Origin: a bacterium
GTDB taxonomy: Bacteria > Myxococcota_A > Bradymonadia > Bradymonadales > Bradymonadaceae
Direction of reading: 5' to 3'
Length of the DNA stretch: 64,000 bases
Assembly (NCBI GenBank): GCA_030427705.1
Contig: JAUIBR010000008.1
Location: 1-64,000, forward strand
A program made the position numbers and the translations under genes. Shown one piece after another: positions 53,801 through 63,400 of this stretch. The notes beneath the pieces are model-generated. The model did no database searches. It worked only from the letters and a program-made list of their open reading frames with translations, and had not been told where the DNA came from. The first letter of the stretch is position 1, and every line of letters begins with the position of its first letter.

Positions 53801-56800
53801 GCGAGCGATATCGACGGCAACCTCACTCCAGACCGACCCGTCAAAGTCGTCGCGTCCCGCGTGAAGTGGATTTGGCGAAACGGCGAGTACCGACAAGACC
53901 TGGTGGATAAACAAACCTGCGACTTCATGTCCAAGGCAGAAGCCCATACATGCGAGTTCAAGACGGATGTCGGCGGTCAGTACAAGATTGCTGCAACCAC
54001 CGTCGATGATTATGGACGTCTGAATTACACCGAAATCACGCGTTGGGTGTCTGGCGGAAAACGCCCAGTGTCTCGCAAAATCGAGATGGAGCAGGCCACG
54101 CTCATTCCAGATTCCGAGACTTACCAACCCGGCGACACCGCAGAGATTCTGGTCCAGTCACCATTTGTCCCGGCCGAAGGGCTGCTCACGGTTCGTCGTA
54201 GCGGTATCGTTGAAGAACGTCGATTCACGATGTCAGAACCCACGATGGTTCTGAATGTGCCCATCAAGCGCACCCATATCCCGAACGTGCATGTGGAAGT
54301 TGATCTGGTTGGTAATGCCAAACGGCTAAACGCCAAAGGGGAAGAGGACGACAGCCTGCCTAGACGGCCTGCGATCGCTTCCGGAACGCTCGACCTCAAG
54401 GTGCCTCCGACCGAGCGCACACTGCTGGTCGAAACGACGCCCGCAAAAGACAAGGTAAACCCTGGCGAGTCCACGTCCGTGAAAGTGTCTGTGAAGGACG
54501 CTGACGGCAAGCCACTCGCCGGTGCTGAAGTCGCCATCGTCGTCGTAGACGAGGCGATTCTAGCCTTGTCGGCCTACCAGATGGCTGACCCCATCAGCGT
54601 CTTCTACACCCATCGAGGCACCAACGCTTCCGAACGCCACCTGCGTCCATTCGTAGAGCTCGTCGATCCGTCGGCATTGGTCGCTGCGCAGCAACCACCC
54701 GGTCGTGAAGCTGAACGGTCAAAGGGTGGCAAACGTCGGATGAAAAAGAAGTCCATGATGATGGACGCAGCTCCAGCTCCGGCAAAATCAGAAGCCGCTC
54801 CGATGGAGATGGAAGAAGCTGCAGACGAAGCATTCGGAATGGGCGGGCTGGCCATGGACGGTGAAATCGGTGGAGGCGGTGGAGACGCCAACACCCCCAT
54901 CGCGGTACGAAGCAACTTCAACCCGCTGGCTGCGTTTGCTCCGGCTGTGAAAACCAACGGCAGTGGTCGTGCAACCATCCAGGTCAAGATGCCGGATAAC
55001 CTCACGCGATACCGTATCATGGCGGTCGCTGTGTCCGGCGAGAACAAGTTCGGAACCGGCGAAAGCGCGATTACTGCGCGCCTTCCGTTAATGGTTCGGC
55101 CGAGCGCTCCACGCTTCCTGAACTTCGGCGACAAGTTTGAACTGCCTGTCGTGCTGCAGAACCAGACCGATGCCAAGATGACCGTGAACCTCGCGCCACG
55201 CGCGGCGAACCTGGAGTTGGCGAGCGCAAACGGTGTGTCGGTTGAAGTCCCGCCAAACGACCGCGTCGAAGTTCGTTTCCCAGCGAACACGGCAAAGGCT
55301 GGAACTGCGAGGTTCCAGGTTGGTGTCGCAGCAGGAAGCTTCGCTGATGCAGCCGAAGTTTCCTTGCCCGTTTGGACACCGGCTACCAGCGAGGCATTCG
55401 CTACGTACGGGGTCGTCGACAAGGGCGCGATTGTGCAGCCCGTGAAGATGCCTGGAGAAGTCTGGCCACAGTTTGGCGGATTGGAGGTTCAGACGTCGTC
55501 AACCGCGATGCAGTCCCTCACAGACGCGTTCATCTACCTCTATCACTACGACTACGAATGCGCGGAACAGATATCGTCCCGCGTGATTTCGGTTGCGGCA
55601 CTTCGGGATGTTTTGTCCGCATTTGACGCCGAAGGCATGCCTTCGGACACGGCTATCAAGGCCTCGATGAAGAAGGACATCAAGGAGCTCGTCGGACGCC
55701 AGAACTACGACGGTGGCTTTGGCCTGTGGCGCAAAGGACAGCCGTCATGGCCGTACGTATCGCTGCACGTGGCGCACGCCCTGGTTCGTGCAAAAGATAA
55801 GGGATACGAAGTTCCGGATTACGCCATGAATCGCGCGAACAACTATCTGAAGAACATCGAAAACTACATCCCGAGCTACTACTCGGAATGGACGCGTCGC
55901 CACATCATTGCTTACTCGCTCTACGTGCGTGGTCTGATGAAGGACTACGACCCAGCGAAGGCCAAGGCGCTCATCCAGCGCGCAGGCAAGCTTGAGAACC
56001 TGACGTTCGAGGCGACCGGTTGGTTATTGGGTGTGTTTGCCAACAGCAAGGACGCCAAATATGCCGCAGACCGGCAGGATATCCGCAAGTTCCTCAACAA
56101 CCGGGTAACCGAGACCGCCGGCAATGCACACTTCGCGGCGACGATGTCGGACGGTCACCACCTCATCATGCACTCCAACCGTCGTGCTGACGGCATCATC
56201 TTGGAAGCACTGATGGACGACCAACCCAAGCTCGACCTGATTCCAAAGATTGTCAGTGGCTTGATGGCGCACCGCACCAAGGGCCGCTGGGGCAATACGC
56301 AAGAGAACGCATTCGTGCTGCTCGCCTTGGACAAGTACTTCAACGTCTACGAGAACATCACGCCGGACTTCGTCGCTCGAATCTGGCTTGGTGAGCGCTA
56401 TGCCGGTGAGCATAAGTTCAAGGGCCGCACGACCGAGCGTCACGCCGTCGACGTGCCGATGCGCTACCTCAAGAAAGACGCACAAAACCTGTACTTGCAG
56501 AAGGACGGGAAGGGCCGAATGTACTACCGCATCGGCATGACCTACGCGCCAAAGAGCTTGTTCTTAGAACCAGCCGACCACGGCTTTGTGGTCGAAAGAA
56601 AGTACAGCGGTGCTGACAATCCTGAGGATGTGAAGCGACGCTCGGACGGGGCGTGGGAAATCAAAGCTGGAGCCAAGGTTAAGGTCGAGCTCACCATGGT
56701 CGCCGAGACTCGCCGCTATCACGTTGCATTGGTTGACCCGCTTCCTGCAGGCTTGGAATCGATGAACCCGGCACTGGCTGTGACTGGGGACTTGCCGCAA

Positions 56801-57061
56801 GACAAGGCGATGGATACCGGCCGCAGCAGCAACTACAGCTGGTGGTGGTGGTCACGCCCCTGGTACGAGCACCAGAACATGCGCGATGAGCGCACCGAAG
56901 CCTTCACGACGTTGTTGTGGGGCGGGGTGCACTCGTACACTTACTATGCACGTGCAACGACACCTGGCGAATTCGTCGTCCCACCGGCAAAGGCAGAAGA
57001 GATGTATCACCCTGAGACGTTTGGTCGCAGCGCATCTGATCGAGTCTACGTCATCGATTAA
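50894..57061 (+). CDS. Alpha-2-macroglobulin family lipoprotein
   Basis: About 2055 residues from ATG 50894 (the frame is open to 50861). The lipoprotein signal is AVAGVAMLVAVFALGC (modified Cys24). N-terminal Ig-like/MG domains precede macroglobulin domains. A Met/Lys/Ala-rich low-complexity stretch (about 1280-1340, KKKSMMMDAAPAP, then Gly-rich) probably is the bait region. The thioester is CAEQ at Cys1556 (canonical CGEQ, Gly replaced by Ala; E. coli YfhM has CLEQ). The last 500 residues form the thioester-helical and receptor-like domains. Bacterial A2M traps proteases at the outer membrane. Its stop overlaps the metzincin ATG by one base, so inhibitor and protease are translationally coupled. 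Confidence 0.93.
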   Translation: MKDFTRVGAVAGVAMLVAVFALGCPSKGDDAASKIGEKGVGQSDVERPPPATLDDFESIVVENAAEMLVFLSDGNPPSDAASQGVARPQTKALSQAETQKLLARLSPIQREDDDEKDFAKREDSKPPPRTGDTVKTSFPPPVDKERPDAVAVDQTKKLEVLRYQPEGDLPIAAKISVTFNQPMVAITSHDDTIAKGVPVEIDPTPEGSWRWIGSKTLLFEPVGARMPMATHYTVSVKAGVKSATGTQLVEDKTFKFSTPPVTMKNYYPSSGTYGLDQAMFISFDQDIDKAAVLSNIVIESGDKKFSPIEADAASIETDKRLQGLVDNAMEGRFLVIKAPEKLPYDSTITVRVKKGTPSKEGPRTTESDMSFSFRTYGPLKVINHRCGYRCNPQSSFSFRFSNRLDESKFEESWVTSEPEFPTRAVSTSGDWIYVNGWKQGRKTYRITIAKGVTDEFGQTMEEDQSFEFEVGPADPNLYATSGEFVVLDPSGDPGFTVFSTNYESIRVKAWQVEPKDWNQYLRWKRDWRYYGKQEIKPPGKVVWDKIVATEGKPDDLAQVKIALNEALGGDGFGNLLLEITPNKTMPTVAMPEYKPTIRTWVQATQIGLDGFIDPTEFIGWATSLKSGEPLQGVTLTLGTSGASAVTDKTGIAKINLPNYVSEKHGKEGDFLLAKKGDDVAFLPESTYNPNSSPWYRQERGDNASWFIFDDRKMYKPNEEVSVKGWIRKVDQRENGDVSLVTGKTKITYKVMGPRGNEITKGETDSTGLGGFDFKFKLPATPNLGQARIELRTTGGDVYGYATHYFDIQEFRTPEFEVSASVNEGPHFAGGEAIATVEAKYYAGGALPNADTNWSVNTQESSFTPPNQQKYSFGMWTPWWQRSTSNRSGNYESFQAKTDASGAHNLQLKFSEIDPPKPMSVIMNASVMDVNRQQWTAKTTVLVHPSQYYVGMRTERYFVEKGKPLKVDLIASDIDGNLTPDRPVKVVASRVKWIWRNGEYRQDLVDKQTCDFMSKAEAHTCEFKTDVGGQYKIAATTVDDYGRLNYTEITRWVSGGKRPVSRKIEMEQATLIPDSETYQPGDTAEILVQSPFVPAEGLLTVRRSGIVEERRFTMSEPTMVLNVPIKRTHIPNVHVEVDLVGNAKRLNAKGEEDDSLPRRPAIASGTLDLKVPPTERTLLVETTPAKDKVNPGESTSVKVSVKDADGKPLAGAEVAIVVVDEAILALSAYQMADPISVFYTHRGTNASERHLRPFVELVDPSALVAAQQPPGREAERSKGGKRRMKKKSMMMDAAPAPAKSEAAPMEMEEAADEAFGMGGLAMDGEIGGGGGDANTPIAVRSNFNPLAAFAPAVKTNGSGRATIQVKMPDNLTRYRIMAVAVSGENKFGTGESAITARLPLMVRPSAPRFLNFGDKFELPVVLQNQTDAKMTVNLAPRAANLELASANGVSVEVPPNDRVEVRFPANTAKAGTARFQVGVAAGSFADAAEVSLPVWTPATSEAFATYGVVDKGAIVQPVKMPGEVWPQFGGLEVQTSSTAMQSLTDAFIYLYHYDYECAEQISSRVISVAALRDVLSAFDAEGMPSDTAIKASMKKDIKELVGRQNYDGGFGLWRKGQPSWPYVSLHVAHALVRAKDKGYEVPDYAMNRANNYLKNIENYIPSYYSEWTRRHIIAYSLYVRGLMKDYDPAKAKALIQRAGKLENLTFEATGWLLGVFANSKDAKYAADRQDIRKFLNNRVTETAGNAHFAATMSDGHHLIMHSNRRADGIILEALMDDQPKLDLIPKIVSGLMAHRTKGRWGNTQENAFVLLALDKYFNVYENITPDFVARIWLGERYAGEHKFKGRTTERHAVDVPMRYLKKDAQNLYLQKDGKGRMYYRIGMTYAPKSLFLEPADHGFVVERKYSGADNPEDVKRRSDGAWEIKAGAKVKVELTMVAETRRYHVALVDPLPAGLESMNPALAVTGDLPQDKAMDTGRSSNYSWWWWSRPWYEHQNMRDERTEAFTTLLWGGVHSYTYYARATTPGEFVVPPAKAEEMYHPETFGRSASDRVYVID

Positions 57062-57726
57062 TGAGGTTTCTTCTATTCGTCATCATGCTGCTCGTGCCCG
57101 CGATGTCGTGGGCGGAGCAGCCTTCGAAGCCCGCCAAGCCGAAGCTCTGTCTGCAGCCGTTGGGTAAATACGACGCCAAGATGCTGGCCGCATCGAAACG
57201 TGGGGTTGAGTATGTCTACGGGTTTGCGGTCGAAGTCCGACCGAAGCTGAAGATGCCGAAGGCCGCGTATTACAAGCCTCGCAAACGCTATCGCGCCGAC
57301 ATCCTGCTGGATTACCTTCGCAAAGATGTCCTGCCGAAAACAGACTGCGAGTACATCGTTGGCTTCACCAAGCACGATATCTCGACCACCAAAGGCGACG
57401 TCAAAGACTGGGGAATCTTGGGTTTAGGCGAAATAGGTGGCGTCGCTGCGGTTGTCAGCTCGTTCCGCACACATAAGAAGCTGAAGAACCCCCACACTGC
57501 GCTTCGCCGAGTTGTGAAGGTCGTGAACCACGAGATTGGCCACGTCATGGGTTTACCCCACAACAAAGAACCCGGCTGCTTGCTCAACGATGCCGAAGGC
57601 ACGGTTCTCACGGTCGATGAAGAACACGGCCTCCTGTGCGAATCAACGATCGACTACATTGAGAAGCACAAAGGCTACGCGGTCCCGCGCCATAAGTCGT
57701 TTGATTGGACGATCGTGGAACAATGA
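57061..57726 (+). CDS. Secreted metzincin protease (archaemetzincin-like)
   Basis: 221 residues. Signal peptide FLLFVIMLLVPAMSWA. The zinc motif is HEIGHVMGLPH (His157, Glu158, His161, His167), the metzincin HExxHxxGxxH. The downstream EPGCLLNDAEGTVLT with Cys pairs recalls archaemetzincins (which carry Cys after the motif), but the Cys spacing is not the textbook one, so I assign it as archaemetzincin-like with caution. It starts inside the stop of the A2M gene (TAATG). A protease coupled to a protease trap suggests one is the control of the other. Confidence 0.88.
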   Translation: MRFLLFVIMLLVPAMSWAEQPSKPAKPKLCLQPLGKYDAKMLAASKRGVEYVYGFAVEVRPKLKMPKAAYYKPRKRYRADILLDYLRKDVLPKTDCEYIVGFTKHDISTTKGDVKDWGILGLGEIGGVAAVVSSFRTHKKLKNPHTALRRVVKVVNHEIGHVMGLPHNKEPGCLLNDAEGTVLTVDEEHGLLCESTIDYIEKHKGYAVPRHKSFDWTIVEQ

Positions 57727-58180
57727 ACTCGAACGGTTCAACAGCATATGCCAGCGAATCATCGGGCGGGCGCCTACGCGCGTGGCGCGATGGTGGTTGT
57801 TGCCCATTGCGCATTATGGCCACCGAGGGAAACCGAGTTCCGTGAGGGCCCACCGAGACTAATAGTCCTCACTTTATGGTGAACTGGGATTCTAGGGCTG
57901 GTTCAACAGGGCTAAAGCGGAGGTAGTACGCCGTCAGGCGTGCATACCATAGCGTCGGTCAGGCGGCAGCAAGAGGCGGTGTGATGTCCGCGTGGACGCT
58001 TCGTGAGTGAAGTTTGGTTTTGAAGAAACCAAACGAGTGAGTCGACCGCGGCCAAAACGGATATCGCCCGACTCGCAGCGGAGCCAAGAACCACCAAATT
58101 CTCTGTGGGTCCTCACGGGCTTCGGTGGCTCTCGGTGAAGGGTTGCGCAAGTTGCGAATCACCAAAACGCTGATTTTGAT
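57727..58180. other. 454-base non-coding region with inverted repeats
   Basis: Between the metzincin gene (plus) and the aminotransferase gene (minus, convergent). A roughly 40-base motif, CCACCGAG-GGAAACCGAGTTCCGTGAGGGCCCACCGAG, occurs at about 57821-57861, with a diverged inverted copy at about 58107-58145. A perfect hairpin GTTTGGTTT-TGAAG-AAACCAAAC lies at 58012-58034, without a T tract. No gene or clear terminator seen. Confidence 0.6.
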
Positions 58181-59347
58181 CTAGACCTTCAGCCGAGAAA
58201 TCCGCTCGCAGGCTTCCTCAAGCACCGGCCATTTCTTCGCATAGCAGAAACGCGTGAGCGTCTTGCCGATATCCGAGACGAAGAACGAGCTGCCTGGCAC
58301 AGATGCCACGCCGACGGTCTCAAGGATGTGCATGGCTGCGTCCTTGTCGTCATCGAACCCAAGTGGGGTGATGTCGGCTAGCACGTAATAGGCGCCGTCC
58401 GGGACGTGCGGGGTCAGGCCGGCTTCGGTCAACGCGCCACAGAACACGTCGCGCTTCTTCTGATAGTCGGCGCTCATGTCGCTGTAGTAGTCGCGTGATA
58501 GCTGCGCCATACCTTTCGCCAAACCGTATTGAAGCGGCGTTGGCGCGCAGACATAAAACAGGTCGTTGATGAGTCCGATGGGCGTCGTCAAATGTTCTGG
58601 GCCGACCACGAATCCAAGACGCCAGCCCGTGATCGAGAACGTCTTGCTGAATCCACAGATGGTCAGCGTGCGCTCCTTCATGCCGGGAAGGGAAGCCATG
58701 CTGATATGCTGGGCGCCTTCGTAGACGATGAACTCGTAGATTTCATCGGTGACGGCCAGAAGGTCGTGGTCCTTGCAGAAGTCAGCCACGATATCGAGCT
58801 CTTCGCGCGACCAGACCTTGCCGCTTGGATTTGCAGGCGTGCAGATCATGATGGCGCGGGTCTTGTCCGTCACGACCGCTTCCAAAGCCTCACGCGTGAC
58901 CGTCCACTCAGGCGGTTGCAGAGTCACGAACTTGGGTACGACACCGCCGACCTTCATCGTGTTCAGGTGGTAGCCGTAGTACGGCTCAAACAAGATGAAC
59001 TCGTCGCCGGGGTTGAATAGCGATTGGATAATGCAGGTCAGTGCACCAGTCGCGCCGATCGTCACAACCACATCGGTGGCCGGATCGACCTCCATGTTGT
59101 TATGCCATGCGCATTTGTCGGCAATCACCTGGCGCAGCGGGTCCACGCCCTCGAAGGGGCCGTAGGTACTGAACTCGTCAGACAGCACGGCTTCAGAGGT
59201 TGCGTCCAGAATCTCTTGCGGGGTCGGCAGGTCACAAATGCCCTGGCCAAGGTTCACCCCACCCACTCGGTTACACTCACGGGTCATGCGTCGGATGTAC
59301 GACTGCGTCAAACCCGCGGTGCGATCGCTACGCCATGTGCGTGTCAT
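58181..59347 (-). CDS. Pyridoxal phosphate-dependent aminotransferase (class I/II)
   Basis: 388 residues. The PLP lysine is K235 in SKTFSITGWRLG; other class I motifs are NLGQGICDLPTP, NPSGKVWS and the C-terminal RFCYAKK. The N-terminus resembles kynurenine/methionine-type aminotransferases rather than AspC. It transfers amino groups between amino acids and 2-oxo acids. It directly follows the M42 peptidase gene (stop to start with no gap), suggesting peptide-derived amino acids as substrates. Confidence 0.93.
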   Translation of the reverse strand: MTRTWRSDRTAGLTQSYIRRMTRECNRVGGVNLGQGICDLPTPQEILDATSEAVLSDEFSTYGPFEGVDPLRQVIADKCAWHNNMEVDPATDVVVTIGATGALTCIIQSLFNPGDEFILFEPYYGYHLNTMKVGGVVPKFVTLQPPEWTVTREALEAVVTDKTRAIMICTPANPSGKVWSREELDIVADFCKDHDLLAVTDEIYEFIVYEGAQHISMASLPGMKERTLTICGFSKTFSITGWRLGFVVGPEHLTTPIGLINDLFYVCAPTPLQYGLAKGMAQLSRDYYSDMSADYQKKRDVFCGALTEAGLTPHVPDGAYYVLADITPLGFDDDKDAAMHILETVGVASVPGSSFFVSDIGKTLTRFCYAKKWPVLEEACERISRLKV

Positions 59348-60370
59348 CTATTCTTCCAGGTACTTGACCAGAAGGTTCACGGTCGCGTGAAGGTCTTTCT
59401 GGTTGATGGTTTCGGTAACCGTGTGGATGTAGCGTGTCGGAACGCTGAGCGTCAGTACTTTCGCGCCCGAGCGTGCTCGCTGAAGGGCACCGGCATCTGT
59501 GCCACCAAGTGGCAGGATTTCAAATTGGTGCGGGATTTCGTACTTCTCGGCGACTTCGATGAACTGGTCGACCAGGTCTTTGTCACTCACCGTGTACGAG
59601 TCCATGATCTTAATCGCCGCACCGTCACCCAGCTTGGTGATTTGCTCTTCGTCGCCCACACCCGGCAGGTCAACAGCCAGCGTAACGTCGATCGCGATAC
59701 CGACGTGAGGGTCGACTTCGTAGGAAGCGGTGATTGCGCCCCGGACGCCAATTTCTTCTTGGACCGTAAAGACAACATAGACGTCGTCGTCGTTGTCCTT
59801 GAGCTGTTCCAGAACGCGGATACCAATCCAGCACGCAACGCGGTTGTCCATGCACTTGCCGCTGGCGAGGTCGCCCATCTGGATGAAGTCCTGAATCAGC
59901 GTCACTGGGTCGCCCGGACGCACGCGCTTCTTCACCTCTTCAGCCGGAAGTCCGGTGTCGACGAAGAATTCGTGCGTCTTGGGGATTTTGTTGCGCTCTT
60001 CAGGAGTCGCGATGTGAACAGGGCGACCGCCTGGATTCATATTACCGACGATGTCGTCGCCTTTGCGTGGCTGAATAAGCACACGGCGAGCGAACAGGTT
60101 GCGCGTGTCGAAACCACCAAGGTGTTGCAGGCGGATGAAGCCATTGTCGTCGATATTGCGAACGTAGAACGCAATCTCGTCCATATGGCATGCGATCATC
60201 ACGCGTTTGGGATTCTTGGAGCTCCCTTTCTTCAGGCAGATGAGGTTGCCCATCGGGTCGATGCGCATGTCATCAGCATGATCTTTGACTTGTTCTTGAA
60301 TGAATTCGCGAACTCGTTCCTCCCGGCCAGGGGCACCGGGAAGCTCGGAAAGCGTCTTGAGGAGTTCCAT
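59348..60370 (-). CDS. M42 family metallopeptidase
   Basis: 340 residues with the M42 aminopeptidase/glucanase-like signature: the N-terminus LPGAPGREE, the metal-binding IACHMDEIAFYV, CMDNRVACWIG, VQEEIGVRGA and the final GGTDAGALQRARSGA. Forms large cytosolic (tetrahedral) complexes and removes N-terminal residues from peptides. Starts the two-gene operon with the aminotransferase, 88 bases after the Ig-array gene. Confidence 0.93.
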   Translation of the reverse strand: MELLKTLSELPGAPGREERVREFIQEQVKDHADDMRIDPMGNLICLKKGSSKNPKRVMIACHMDEIAFYVRNIDDNGFIRLQHLGGFDTRNLFARRVLIQPRKGDDIVGNMNPGGRPVHIATPEERNKIPKTHEFFVDTGLPAEEVKKRVRPGDPVTLIQDFIQMGDLASGKCMDNRVACWIGIRVLEQLKDNDDDVYVVFTVQEEIGVRGAITASYEVDPHVGIAIDVTLAVDLPGVGDEEQITKLGDGAAIKIMDSYTVSDKDLVDQFIEVAEKYEIPHQFEILPLGGTDAGALQRARSGAKVLTLSVPTRYIHTVTETINQKDLHATVNLLVKYLEE

Positions 60371-60458
60371 TTTTTACACCTTAGGTATCAATACAAACAT
60401 GTGGCCGATAATCGATAGTGACTAGGGCCCACACCGTCAACACCTACGTGTGTTTTCC

Positions 60459-63400
60459 TCACTTTCGGCGGCGGATTACTCCGATGAGTCCGATGAAGAT
60501 CAACGCGAGCCATCCGGTTGGAGCATCGTTGGATGCCGCCGAACAGGTATATTGACCACCGGCGACCTGCCAATCGTTGAATTCATTGTCCGTTGAGTCG
60601 GGTGCCTTCGACGTGAACTCAACAGGACCAATCTCAGTCGAATTGCCGGCATCATCCGTCACGATCGCCGTGACTTCATGCGGTCCATCGTCGAGACCCT
60701 CTGGTGGAGTGATCGTCCAATCGCCGTTGTTGTCGGCTTCGGTTTCACCAATCGACTCGCCATCGATGAACACCTCAACCGTCGCGCCTGGCTCAGCCGT
60801 GCCCGTGATGGCAGGTTGGTCCGTGGTCTCGTCGCCATCGGCAGGAGTTGTGATTTCACCATCCGGCGGGGTCGTGTCGATGGTGACAACCACCTCGACC
60901 GTCTCGGTTGAACCGTCTGGGAACGTCACAACAACCTCGACGGTGTGGTCACCTTCCGTCAGGTCGTCTTCAGGAGTGAATTCCCACGTGCCATCGTCAT
61001 CGACAACGACTTCGCCAACTTTGGTTCCGTCGATGAAGACCTCAATCGTCGTTCCTGGCGTGCCCGTACCTTCGATCGTCGGCGTCTGATCGTTGGTCGA
61101 ATCGCCATCCTGAGGACGGGTGATCGTTAGGTCGCCCATCATCGGATTGGTTGAATCGTCGGTGACAGAGATATTGACTTCGTCATTCGCGATATTGCCG
61201 TTTCCATCGTCCGCTTCGGCGCGCACAACATGGTCGCCCATGGTGATTCCCGTAACATCCAACGACCAATCGCCGTCTGCGTCTGCGGTCGCGGTTCCAA
61301 CTTCGGTGCCGTCGACAAGGATGGTGACGACCTGGTTGGCATCGGTGGTGCCGCTCACCGTGAAGTCACCCGTGTCGAAGGTCTCGCCCTCAGCTGGTGT
61401 CACGATTTCAAGCGATGGAGACCGTGTGTCGATGATGAAGTCGACACTGTCGACACCCTCATTACCGGCTGCGTCCACAGCGCGCGCATCCAATGTGTGC
61501 ACGCCGTCGGCCAAGACCGTCGGAGACGCATAGACCCATTCGCCGTTAGCATCCGCTGTGACCGTCGTTTCCAGATTTCCGTCGACATAGAGCTCGACTT
61601 CCTGGCCGGGGTCGGAGGTACCTCGGTACTCGACCGAACCCGAGTTCTTCGTCGCATCATCATCCGGATTGGTAATGCTGACCGCAGGCGCGGTCACGTC
61701 GATTTCGATCATCACGGAGACCGTTGAGTTGTTTCCTGCCGGGTCCTGCGCATACACGTCGATCGTTCCCGGGCCTTCTGGCAACGGTGAGGTCACTGCG
61801 TACGAGAAGTCGCCGTTTCCGTCGGCAACGACTTGGACGGTCGTGCCGTCTGGCAATGTGATATTCACCGTCGCGTTCGGCTCGGTCGTACCCGTGATAG
61901 TTGGCGTGTCGTCGTTCAACAATCCGCCCATCGGCGTGTCGACAGTCAACGGTGGAGGCGTTGTGTCGACCTCGAACGTCGAGCTCGCGGTCACGGTGAC
62001 AATCTCAGTAACACTTGCCGTCACGGTATGATTGCCTTCGGCCAATGCGGTCATGATTGTGTAGCTCCAATCACCGTTGGCATCGGCCATGACGCTGTCC
62101 ACGACATTGCCATCCACCGAAATCTCGACGTCTGCATTTGCGTCAGCGGTACCGGTTACAACCGGCAAAGTTTCTCGCGTTACCGAGCCGTCCGCTGGTT
62201 CGCTGATCGTTACAACAGGAAGCGTCGAATCGACCGAGAACGTAGAGCTCGCCGCGCCGCTTGCGTTTCCAGCCGCATCTGTGGCCACCACGCTAAGGCT
62301 GTGGCTGCCGTCTGCCAGCGCAGCCGGTGTGTACGTCCAGGTGCCCGAGCTGTTCGCAGTGACGGTGGCAACGACTGCACCATCCAAGGTGATCTCGACC
62401 TCGGCTCCTGGCTCCGTCGTGCCTGACAAGGCCGGCATCGTGCCAACCGTTGCGCCATCAGCGGGTGAGTCGATCGTCACCGTTGGGGCGACCGTATCGA
62501 TGGTGAGGTTAATGCTCGCCCGTGCCTCGTTTCCGGCGGCATCGGTCGCGACCGCTTCGAACTCGTACAAGCCGTCAGCAAGCGCATTTCCGTCTGGAAC
62601 CGTGTACGTCCATTCACCGATGGCGTTGGCCGCTGCGGTATCCACAAACACGCCATCGATATAGATGTCGATGATGAGGTCGTTGTCCGTGGTTCCTTCG
62701 ATAAGCGGTGTGGTGTCGTTGGTCGACGACCCATCCGCAGGGCTCGAAATTGCAATGGTTGGTGGGACTGAGTCGATTTCAAAGCTGACAGAATCTGTCA
62801 ACATTCCACCTGCTCCATCATCCGTGCTTGCGTCAACCGTATGTGTGCCATCGGCCAACACAGGCGAGAAGAAGAACCAGTCGCCGTTGGAGTTCGCGAC
62901 CACAGAAATCGTCTGCTCATCCGCCGTACCGGCGTCCAGCACGATGGTGACCGTTGCTCCCGCGTTCGCCGTACCTACCAGTGCTGGCGTGTTGTCGTTG
63001 ATGACCGAACCATCCAGAGGTTCCGTGATCGCTAACGTCGCGCCCGACACCGTCACGTTGATGGTCGGGACCGTCGCGGTATTGCCCGCGGCGTCAGAAG
63101 CCTCGACATCCACTGTATGCGCACCTGCGGCTGCGACGCTCGCCATCACCGTCCAGTCTCCGGCCCCATCGGCGGTAACCGTCGTGGTCGTCTCCGCTGG
63201 CGTTCCAGCATCGAGAGTGACCGTGACCGTGGCACCCGGTTCGGCCGTTCCTGTGACATCAAAATCGGTGGCAACTGAGTCGCCATCGTTCGGCGTCGTG
63301 ACCGCAAGCGCAGGCACCATGGTGTCGAGGTCAAAGGTCAACGAGACCGGGCCAATCGAGTTACCTGCAGCGTCAGCAGCGCTCACGTCGACAGTGTGCG

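Noticed and set aside
59024-60418. A 464-residue plus-strand frame
   Set aside because: Antisense to the aminotransferase and M42 peptidase, both of which have complete active-site motifs.
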